A stretch of 40,753 bases of DNA from Massilia atriviolacea (GTDB lineage Bacteria; Pseudomonadota; Gammaproteobacteria; Burkholderiales; Burkholderiaceae_D), in contig NZ_RXLQ01000003.1 in NCBI RefSeq assembly GCF_003953935.1, positions 547,203 through 587,955 on the forward strand, written 5' to 3'. How positions within the stretch are numbered: position 1 is the stretch's first letter; each line of letters opens with the position of its first letter. This document shows, piece after piece, positions 35,203 through 40,753 of this stretch. The notes beneath the pieces were generated by a model, which did not search any database, was not told the DNA's origin, and saw only the letters and a program-made list of their open reading frames with translations. The position numbers were made by a program, and so were the translations under genes.

Positions 35203-35558
35203 GCCCGCGCCTGCTCCTTTGCCTCGCGGCACTGCTGGCCCACGGCGCGCTCCTGGCGCAGCCGCTGAAGGACCCGACCCGGCCGCCGGCCAGGCTGTAC
35301 ACGCCGCCGGCCGAGTCCGACGCCGCGCCGGCCAGCAAGGAACCGCAGCTGCAATCGGTGCTGATCGCGCGCCATGCCGGCGGGCGCCACGTGGCCGTGA
35401 TCGACGGCCAGACCGTGCGCCTCGGCGAGCAGTTTCGCGGCGCGCGCGTGGCCGCCATGACGCAAAACGAAGTTGTACTGGTCGACGGCAAACAGCGGCG
35501 CGTACTGCGCCTGTTCGCCCCCGCGCCATCCCCCCAGCGGCATAACGAGAGAGACTGA
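35199..35558 (+). CDS. mshK: MSHA biogenesis protein MshK
   Basis: About 119 residues from GTG at 35199, overlapping the mshJ TGA (GTGA); an in-frame ATG at 35187 is an alternative. Signal peptide VSPRLLLCLAALLAHGALLA, then QPLKDPTRPPARLYTPPA, the D-P-T-R-P-P motif seen at the start of mature MshK-type proteins, and a short beta-rich domain (LQSVLIARHAGGRHVAVIDG; VRLGEQFRGARVAAMTQNEV) of the GspC/PilP homology-region kind. It should contact the MshL secretin, whose gene starts eight bases after its stop. Confidence 0.82.
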   Translation: MSPRLLLCLAALLAHGALLAQPLKDPTRPPARLYTPPAESDAAPASKEPQLQSVLIARHAGGRHVAVIDGQTVRLGEQFRGARVAAMTQNEVVLVDGKQRRVLRLFAPAPSPQRHNERD

Positions 35559-35566
35559 CAAACAGC

Positions 35567-37345
35567 ATGCACAAACACCTCGTCATTGCATCCATGATCG
35601 CCAGTGCCGTCAGCCTTGCCGGCTGCAACAGCACGCCCAAGCGCGATACCTACGATACGATCACCGCCCAGATGGCGGCCGCCGCCAGGCCGGCGCCGGC
35701 CCCGCTCGACGACGCCGTCAGCGCGGCCCTGCTGCCGCCGGTCGCGGCCCTGGCCGGGCAGTTGCCCAAGTCGCGCCAGGCGCTCGAAGAGCGCTTCAAC
35801 GTCAGCTTCAACAATGTGCCGGCGCAGCAATTCTTCAACTCGATCGTGACCGGCACGCGCTACAACATGCTGGTCCATCCCGAGGTCGGCGGCAACATCA
35901 CCGCCAACCTGAAAGACGTGACCCTGGCCGAAGCGCTCGACGCCGTGCGCGAAATGTACGGCTACGACTACCGCATCGAAGGCAACCGGGTCTCGGTCAA
36001 GCCGCTGACGATGCAGACCCGCATCTTCCAGGTGAACTACCTGGTCGGCAACCGCAAGGGCAAGTCCAACCTGCGCGTGACCTCGACCTCGGTCGCCAAC
36101 GCCGGTACTACCGGCAATGGCAACGGCAACCAGAACGGTAACAACAGCAGCAACAATAACAACAGCAACAGCGGCAATAACAACGGCCAGGACGGCATCA
36201 ACGGCAACAACCAGTCCGACAGCACCAACGTCGTCACGACCTCGGACAGCGACTTCTGGGTCGAGCTCAAAGCGTCGCTCGGCGCGATCGTGGGATCGAA
36301 GGACGAGGGCCGCAGCGTGGTGGTCAATCCGCAGTCGGGCGTGGTGGTGATCCGCGCCATGCCGGAAGAACTGCGCAATGTCGACCTGTACCTGAAGGCG
36401 ACCCAGCTCGCGGTCGGGCGCCAGGTGATCCTGGAAGCCAAGATCCTTGAAGTGGAACTGAACGACAGCTTCCAGAGCGGCATCAACTGGGCCTCCTTCG
36501 CTTCCTTCCGCGGCTCGCACGGCAACCGCGTCTCGACCGGCTTCGTGCAGCCGAATACGACGCTGGCGCCGCTGCCGTTTGCGGGCGGCCAGCCGGCCGT
36601 GATCGGCGACCCGCGCTCGCTGACGGCCAGCACCGGCTTCCTGCTCTCGAATGCGGCGGCCTCGGCTGGATCGATGTTCGGCCTGGCTTTCCAGACCAGC
36701 AATTTTGCCGCGCTGATTTCCTTCCTGGAATCGCAAGGCACGGTGCACGTGCTGTCGAGCCCGCGCATTGCCACGATCAACAACCAGAAAGCCGTGCTCA
36801 AGATCGGCACCGACGAGTTTTACGTGACCGGCGTGTCGACCACCACCAGCACCGGCGACAACAACAATACGGTCAGCCCGAGCGTGACCCTGCAACCCTT
36901 CTTTTCCGGCGTGGTGCTCGACGTGACGCCGCAGATCGACGAAAAGGGCAATATCTTGCTGCACGTGCACCCCTCGGTGAGCCAGGTGACGACGGTGAGC
37001 AAATCGGTCAACCTGGGCAGCGCCGGCAGCCTGAGCCTGCCGCTGGCGGCATCCTCGACCTCGGAAATCGACAGCATGGTGCGCGGGCAGGACGGGCGGG
37101 TCGTGGCGATCGGCGGCCTGATGCGCCAATCCTCGACCGCCGACGGCAACCAGATCCCTGGCGCCGGCAATCTTCCGGTGATCGGCAACCTGTTCCGCAA
37201 CAAGAGCAACGTCAACCAGAAGCGCGAGCTGGTGGTGCTGATCAAGCCCACCATCGTCGACGGCGCCAACAGCTGGAACCAGGACCTGATCGACACCAGC
37301 CGCCGCTTCGACGAACTCGACCCGCGCGCGGCGGGACAACGCTGA
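35567..37345 (+). CDS. mshL: MSHA secretin MshL (lipoprotein)
   Basis: 592 residues. The signal has a lipobox (SLAGC, C20). A short-repeat secretin N-terminal domain (about 75-150, FNVSFNNVPAQQFFNSI; VTLAEALDAVREMYGYDYRI) is followed by a strongly Asn-rich linker (about 180-218). The secretin core has LESQGTVHVLSSPRIATINN, GVVLDVTPQIDEKGN, IPGAGNLPVIGNLF and KRELVVLIKPTIV. It forms the outer-membrane pore for the MSHA pilus. It is the paralogue of the minus-strand secretin, which has a similar low-complexity linker at the same place. Confidence 0.95.
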   Translation: MHKHLVIASMIASAVSLAGCNSTPKRDTYDTITAQMAAAARPAPAPLDDAVSAALLPPVAALAGQLPKSRQALEERFNVSFNNVPAQQFFNSIVTGTRYNMLVHPEVGGNITANLKDVTLAEALDAVREMYGYDYRIEGNRVSVKPLTMQTRIFQVNYLVGNRKGKSNLRVTSTSVANAGTTGNGNGNQNGNNSSNNNNSNSGNNNGQDGINGNNQSDSTNVVTTSDSDFWVELKASLGAIVGSKDEGRSVVVNPQSGVVVIRAMPEELRNVDLYLKATQLAVGRQVILEAKILEVELNDSFQSGINWASFASFRGSHGNRVSTGFVQPNTTLAPLPFAGGQPAVIGDPRSLTASTGFLLSNAAASAGSMFGLAFQTSNFAALISFLESQGTVHVLSSPRIATINNQKAVLKIGTDEFYVTGVSTTTSTGDNNNTVSPSVTLQPFFSGVVLDVTPQIDEKGNILLHVHPSVSQVTTVSKSVNLGSAGSLSLPLAASSTSEIDSMVRGQDGRVVAIGGLMRQSSTADGNQIPGAGNLPVIGNLFRNKSNVNQKRELVVLIKPTIVDGANSWNQDLIDTSRRFDELDPRAAGQR

Positions 37346-37346
37346 C

Positions 37347-38237
37347 ATGTACACCTCGCACTTCGGCCTGCGCGAAGTCCCGTTCGGCATCACGCCGGAC
37401 ACGAGTTTCTTTTTCACCAGCCCGCATTCGCAGGAAGCGCTCAATACCCTGCTGGTGGCCGCCCGCAGCGGCGAAGGGTTCATCAAGATCACGGGCGAAG
37501 TCGGCACCGGCAAGACCCTGCTGTGCCGCAAGTTCATGGCGACCCTGGGCGACGATTTCGTCACCGCCTACATTCCCAATCCGTACCTGGAAACGCGTAC
37601 CCTGATGCTGGCCCTGGCCGACGAACTGTCGCTGGTGCTGGAGAAGGACGTGGACCAGCACCAGTTGCTCAAGGCCATCACCCACAGGCTGGTGGCGCTG
37701 GCGCAAGAGGGCAAGCGCGTGCTGCTGTGCCTGGACGAAGCGCAGGCGATCCCGATCGAGAGCCTGGAAGCGCTGCGCCTGCTGACCAACCTGGAAACCG
37801 AAAAGCGCAAGCTGCTGCAGATCGTCCTGTTCGGCCAGCCCGAGCTGAACCGCAACCTGGCGCTGCAATCGATCCGCCAGCTGGCCCAGCGCATCACCTT
37901 TCACTACCATCTGGGGCCGTTGACGCGCGACGACGTCGAGTTTTACCTGGCGCACCGCCTGCGGGTGGCCGGCTTTGCCGGTGCGCGGCTGTTCAGCCGG
38001 CCGGCGGTGGCGGCGCTGTACGCGGCCAGCGGCGGGATTCCGCGCCTGGTCAACATTCTCGCGCACAAGGCGCTGATGCTGTGCTACGGTCAAGGCAAGC
38101 AGCAAGTGAGCCGGCGCCATGTGAGCGAAGCGGTGCGCGACACGATTTCCGCCAGGCGCCCCCGGTGGCCCTGGCTTGCCGCGCTGGCGCTGACCCTGGC
38201 GGCGGGCGGCGGACTTACCTGGGCCTTGAACACATGA
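37347..38237 (+). CDS. mshM: MSHA biogenesis ATPase MshM (ExeA-like)
   Basis: 296 residues starting one base after the mshL stop. MYTSHFGLREVPFGITPD opens the family; Walker A GEVGTGKT is at 50-57, Walker B VLLCLDEAQAI near 118-128, then LLQIVLFGQPEL and the winged region ASGGIPRLVNILAHKAL. A C-terminal membrane helix follows (about 273-293, WPWLAALALTLAAGGGLTWA) with no peptidoglycan-binding domain. It probably helps secretin placement in the cell envelope. Its stop overlaps the mshN start (ATGA). Confidence 0.93.
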   Translation: MYTSHFGLREVPFGITPDTSFFFTSPHSQEALNTLLVAARSGEGFIKITGEVGTGKTLLCRKFMATLGDDFVTAYIPNPYLETRTLMLALADELSLVLEKDVDQHQLLKAITHRLVALAQEGKRVLLCLDEAQAIPIESLEALRLLTNLETEKRKLLQIVLFGQPELNRNLALQSIRQLAQRITFHYHLGPLTRDDVEFYLAHRLRVAGFAGARLFSRPAVAALYAASGGIPRLVNILAHKALMLCYGQGKQQVSRRHVSEAVRDTISARRPRWPWLAALALTLAAGGGLTWALNT

Positions 38238-39328
38238 GTCTGATCAACAAGATGCTGCAAGACCTCGACGCGCGCGGCTCGCAGGGCGGCGGCGCGGCGC
38301 AATCCGATATCCGCCCGGTGGGGCGCGGCGAGCGGGCCGTGCCCACGCCGGTGGTGATGGGGGCGCTGGCCGGCGTGCTGATTCTTTCCGTGGGCGGCGT
38401 GGTTGGCTGGCGCGTGCTGCGCCAGCCGCCGGTGGCGCCGGTGGCGGTGGTGGTGCCGGCGGCGCCGGTCCAGCAGGCGGCGATCGTGCCGCCGGAACAG
38501 TTGCCGGTGCCGGAGGCGGCGCAGCTAGCTGCGGTAGCACCGCCTGTGGCGGCAGCGCAGGCTGCTGCGCCGGCCGTGAAGCGGCTTCCCGCGCCGCAAG
38601 CGGCCCAGCCAGCCTCGCCGGCGACATCGGAATCCGGAACGGGCAGTTTGCCGGCGGCGCGCGAGCGGGAAATGGCGCGCATCCTCAGGGAACAAAAGAT
38701 GCCGGCGAAAGGGCCTGCCTCAGCTGGCGTCAGTGCGCCCCAGGCAGGGCGCCAGGCGGCGGGCGGGCAGGGCGCCGAGAGCGTTTACCGGCGCGGCCTG
38801 TCCAGCTTGCAGGATGGGCGCGTGATCGATGCGGTGGCGCAGCTGGAGCAGGCGCTGGCGGCCGATCCGCGTCATGAGGCGGCGCGCCAGACCCTGGTCG
38901 GGATCCAGATCGAGCAGGGGCGCACGGCCGAGGCGATGCGCTTGCTGCAAGCCGGGCTCGCGCTCGACGCCAGGCAGCCGGCCATGGCCATGCTGCTGGC
39001 GCGCATGCAGATCGACAGCGGCGCTTCCGGCATCGAGACCTTGATGACGAGCTTGCCGGCGGCCGGTGCGAATGGCGAATACCGCGCCTTCCTGGCGGGT
39101 GCCTTGCAGCGCGAACGGCGCCATCAGGAGGCGGTGGAGCAATATCAGGCGGCGCTGCGCAGCGCACCGGAGAACAGCGTCTGGTGGATGGGTCTGGGGA
39201 TTTCGCTGGAGGCCGAAAAACGCTTGCCGGAAGCGCTGGCGGCGTTCCAGCGCGCCAGGGCTGGCGGGAATCTGTCGCCGGAGTTGCAAGGGTTTATCGA
39301 GCGCAAGGTGGGGGCGTTGGGACGCTGA
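38234..39328 (+). CDS. mshN: MSHA biogenesis protein MshN (TPR protein)
   Basis: 364 residues from the ATG at 38234. MSLINKMLQDLDARGSQ is the family N terminus, followed by a membrane helix (about 39-59, TPVVMGALAGVLILSVGGVVGW) and a Pro/Ala-rich linker to about 170. Tetratricopeptide repeats follow (GLSSLQDGRVIDAVAQLEQA, ALAADPRHEAARQTLVGI, QYQAALRSAPENSVWWMGLG). It is the last gene of the MSHA locus and the paralogue of the minus-strand TPR gene. Downstream sequence no longer belongs to the pilus genes. Confidence 0.9.
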   Translation: MSLINKMLQDLDARGSQGGGAAQSDIRPVGRGERAVPTPVVMGALAGVLILSVGGVVGWRVLRQPPVAPVAVVVPAAPVQQAAIVPPEQLPVPEAAQLAAVAPPVAAAQAAAPAVKRLPAPQAAQPASPATSESGTGSLPAAREREMARILREQKMPAKGPASAGVSAPQAGRQAAGGQGAESVYRRGLSSLQDGRVIDAVAQLEQALAADPRHEAARQTLVGIQIEQGRTAEAMRLLQAGLALDARQPAMAMLLARMQIDSGASGIETLMTSLPAAGANGEYRAFLAGALQRERRHQEAVEQYQAALRSAPENSVWWMGLGISLEAEKRLPEALAAFQRARAGGNLSPELQGFIERKVGALGR

Positions 39329-39344
39329 ACAGTGCGCGTAGTGT

Positions 39345-39496
39345 GACGATAGCGGCTTTTTGAGCCGGTAAGAATTCAAAGCCGTACCGGGACCCCATGC
39401 TTTTGCAAACAGCTGGGTTTGCTACAGCTTTTTTGTCGATACAGAAGAGCTTTCAAGGCGGCGGTCGAGCTACATATCATCCCGTGTCCGGTTGTC
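39345..39496 (+). repeat. Structured repeat, copy A
   Basis: About 150 bases, starting 17 bases after the mshN stop, that reappear imperfectly 484 bases downstream (copy B). Conserved blocks include GACGATAG (39345-39352), GCCGTACCGG (39381-39390), TACAGCTTTTTT and CCCGTGTCCG (39481-39490). It folds on itself: AAAGC-C-GTA (39378-39386) with TAC-A-GCTTT (39423-39431), and inside it CCCA/TGGG and GCT/AGC around the loop TTTGCAAAC (39402-39410). CGGCTTTTTGAGCCG (39353-39367) is a further hairpin that could end the msh transcript. Confidence 0.75.
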
Positions 39497-39582
39497 GGAT
39501 ATGGCCCCCGTGCCCGCGTTGGGCTCCCTGCCGCAGCTGAAGGCTTGCCCCTGTCTGTGCTCGTGACTTCCTCCTGGTTAAG

Positions 39583-39849
39583 TGTCCTTCGCTGCATGTG
39601 CGGCTGGACCACCTGGTGCTCGGGGAGAACGAACGCGGGCCCGGCGAGGACCTTGCGTTGCAGTTCGAGGCGGTGAACCAGTTCACAGAGGATGAGAAGC
39701 AGTCCGTGCGCGAGCTGCTTGAGGGGATGATTCCGAACCACAAGGCACGGCTGTGGGATGCATCGCGGGCGGCTCGGCTGAGGCAAAGGCACCGGAGGCC
39801 GGTGGCAAGCGGCCAGTGTGTGCGGCAGGACGATAGGCCACTTTTTTAA
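39583..39849 (+). pseudogene. 3' remnant of an XRE-family regulator gene
   Basis: Reading in the frame of 39598 gives VRLDHLVLGENERGPGEDLA, then LQFEAVNQFTEDEKQSVREL and LEGMIPNHKARLW. This is the tail found after the helix-turn-helix in a family of small XRE-type regulators (S-L-D-x-L-V-x-G ... R-G-P ... L-x-F-E-A ... E-K ... L-x-x-M-I-x-K-H). The helix-turn-helix itself, about 70 residues, is missing: upstream sequence is unrelated and includes copy A of the structured repeat. The reading frame runs on into copy B before stopping at 39847-39849, so the original end is probably lost too. A decayed fragment, not a working gene. Confidence 0.6.
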
Positions 39850-39979
39850 CCGCCAAAAATTAAAAGCCGTACCGGAATCCGCGCTGTTGCAAGCAGCGGG
39901 TTGGGTACAGCTTTTTTTCTTAATAAAAAAGAACTTGGGGACGGCCTATCCAGCTACGCATCAGCCCGTGTCCGTTTGT
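39829..39979 (+). repeat. Structured repeat, copy B (119-base nested inverted repeat)
   Basis: Second copy of the repeat at 39345-39496. It forms a near-continuous nested palindrome: GATAGGCC (39832-39839) with GGCCTATC (39943-39950), CTTTTTTA (39841-39848) with TAAAAAAG (39924-39931), AAAAGC-C-GTACC (39862-39873) with GGTAC-A-GCTTTT (39904-39915), and CGCTG (39882-39886) with CAGCG (39894-39898) around the loop TTGCAAG. Stems that differ from copy A still pair. It lies at the 3' end of the XRE remnant, as copy A lies at the 3' end of mshN. Confidence 0.8.
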
Positions 39980-40034
39980 CAGGCCCTCTGCCCCCTGCAA
40001 TCGGCGATTCAGTAGACCAGAAAACTGACCGGTA
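39980..40034. other. Gene-free stretch between copy B and the small gene
   Basis: Nothing identifiable. Together with 39329-39582 and the repeats it makes a ~700-base stretch after mshN that holds no intact gene. Confidence 0.4.
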
Positions 40035-40334
40035 TCACATCTTTGGACCTGACCTTGTATCGTCGCTTGTATCGTCGGCTGCCCCCTGAATCGCCGGAAT
40101 CTCGAGCAAGGGGCCTAGGACACGGCGCCATTCTCCTATCGAGGCGATCACACCATTTATCTCTAGCGTTTGATCGTCATAACACACGACAACTTCCTGG
40201 GGGCAACAACCGCACTTTATTCGTACTGACGCCAACCTCTTATTGGGTTTTCTAGCTGTGTAGTAAATGCGGAGCTTATCTCCGCCTTCCGGCGCCGGAA
40301 CACGCATTTTCTTGTTTGCAATAGAGCTTAGCAT
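40035..40334 (-). CDS. Small hypothetical protein next to the HicA-like gene
   Basis: 99 residues, ATG at 40334, overlapping the end of the HicA-like gene by seven bases, so the pair is likely co-translated. Visible features: a basic N terminus (MLSSIANKKMRV), a Cys cluster IKCGCCPQEVVVCYDD (three Cys in IKCGCC, one after) and a C terminus rich in Asp/Ser. I do not recognise the family; it does not look like HicB. Base composition is clearly lower in GC than the msh genes, which points to acquisition from elsewhere. Confidence 0.55.
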   Translation of the reverse strand: MLSSIANKKMRVPAPEGGDKLRIYYTARKPNKRLASVRIKCGCCPQEVVVCYDDQTLEINGVIASIGEWRRVLGPLLEIPAIQGAADDTSDDTRSGPKM

Positions 40335-40708
40335 TTCTTACTTTTACAGTTTGCTAGAATCGTCTTAATGATACCTTGAGCAGTATTGGAATTCAAATCA
40401 TGGCGTGGAATGGTAGTGTAACCACTTCCATTGGGTCCGTAGCACTTCAAATGCCCTTTACCCTGCTCACATGTCCATCCGCACGATCTTGCCAATTTCT
40501 CCAGACTTGATGGTGTAGCGTTGCCAGGCGTAGGGATAGACGCGTCCATCGGCGGATTTCGACTTCTTGCTTCCTCCGCAGTTTCTCGCCCGCGGCCGCT
40601 ATTTCCATCGTCCACCACGGAGTTCCAGTTTTGACCCGTGATTGGCTCTACAGACGGCTTGACAACAGGGGGGAAGAACAAGCGCTCAATTTGCTTTCGC
40701 ACCTGCAA
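40328..40708 (-). CDS. HicA-like (dsRBD-fold) protein with N-terminal extension
   Basis: 126 residues if started at TTG 40708; GTG at 40702 or ATG at 40549 are alternatives, the last giving 73 residues, the normal HicA size. The C-terminal ~60 residues match the HicA pattern: LEKLARSCGWTCEQGKGHLK, where GKGH holds the position of the catalytic His, then GYTTIPRHDLNSNTAQGII and KTIL, equal to the T-V-P ... L ... G-T-L-x-x-I-L motif. HicA toxins are mRNA interferases held by HicB, but no HicB is adjacent. The N-terminal 53 residues are unremarkable and may not be translated. Upstream in frame a TGA stops it at about 40725, just inside a possible insertion-sequence end. Confidence 0.6.
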   Translation of the reverse strand: MQVRKQIERLFFPPVVKPSVEPITGQNWNSVVDDGNSGRGRETAEEARSRNPPMDASIPTPGNATPSSLEKLARSCGWTCEQGKGHLKCYGPNGSGYTTIPRHDLNSNTAQGIIKTILANCKSKKC

Positions 40709-40753
40709 TCCGTCAGGATGCTGTGGTCAAGTAATTTCGGACACCACGATAGG

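Noticed and set aside
39376-39792. 138-residue minus-strand frame through the structured repeat and XRE remnant
   Set aside because: No recognisable motif; it runs antisense to the XRE-type tail and through palindromic DNA.
39829-39979. Integron attC site
   Set aside because: Length and folding fit loosely, but the GTTRRRY and RYYYAAC boxes are not found at matching ends, and no integrase is in view.
39901-40089. Short frames in copy B that look similar to frames in copy A at protein level
   Set aside because: The similarity follows from DNA repeat identity; small length changes between the copies break any shared frame over the whole element, so structure rather than coding is conserved.
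1-40753. tRNA, rRNA, CRISPR arrays, phage genes
   Set aside because: I looked for cloverleaf-like segments, regular repeat arrays and structural phage genes on both strands and saw none.

Overview
The window is high-GC (except its last ~700 bp), tightly packed DNA that looks like a betaproteobacterium of the Oxalobacteraceae (Massilia / Duganella / Janthinobacterium type). This rests on GC-rich codon use, a Burkholderiales-like MSHA pilus locus, and dispersed palindromic repeats of kinds common in that group. The placement is an inference from gene content; no marker gene is present.

Layout. (1) 1-5618: the last codons of a chemoreceptor (+), then on the minus strand a large membrane-bound hybrid histidine kinase feeding a REC-GGDEF diguanylate cyclase. 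(2) 5844-8185 (minus): an acyl-CoA dehydrogenase and an aminoglycoside-phosphotransferase-like kinase, translationally coupled, probably for hydroxy/fatty acyl-CoA catabolism. (3) 8186-8549: a gene-free stretch with two hairpins built from the same inverted repeat. (4) 8550-22605 (minus): a 14-gene run, mostly overlapping or closely spaced. It encodes a complete MSH/type II-secretion-like machine: ExeA/MshM-type ATPase, lipoprotein secretin, MshN-like TPR protein, GspE-type ATPase, GspF-type platform protein, a GspL-like PilM-PilN fusion, PilO-like and MshK-like proteins and two (pseudo)pilins. An ABC transporter ATPase is the first gene and an ABC-2 permease sits near the end; a TPR-like anchored protein and a histidine phosphatase are also in the run. 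(5) 22606-22940: the divergent promoter region, carrying another dispersed repeat. (6) 22941-39328 (plus): the canonical MSHA pilus locus in the order mshE, mshG, a MshF-like prepilin, mshA (major pilin), mshC, mshD, mshO, mshP, mshQ, then, behind its own promoter, mshI, a PilN-like gene, mshJ, mshK, mshL, mshM, mshN. (7) 39329-40753: a lower-GC, partly decayed region with two copies of a ~150-nt structured repeat flanking the 3' remnant of an XRE-type regulator, then a HicA-like gene and a small unknown gene on the minus strand.

How it fits together. The two divergent operons encode paralogous filament machines (E, G/F, L/D, M and N each occur twice). The plus-strand locus should assemble an MSHA-type pilus. 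Its MshE keeps the paired 24-residue MshEN c-di-GMP-binding motifs, including the first Arg, and a phosphorelay-controlled diguanylate cyclase lies at the far end of the window. The minus-strand machine keeps the same motif layout in its ATPase but has Pro in place of Arg in both motifs, and carries its own ABC transporter. This pairing is the most interesting system here: a sister machine that may have left c-di-GMP control and become coupled to an ABC transporter. No prepilin peptidase and no PilT-type retraction ATPase is encoded in the window, so both machines would depend on genes elsewhere.
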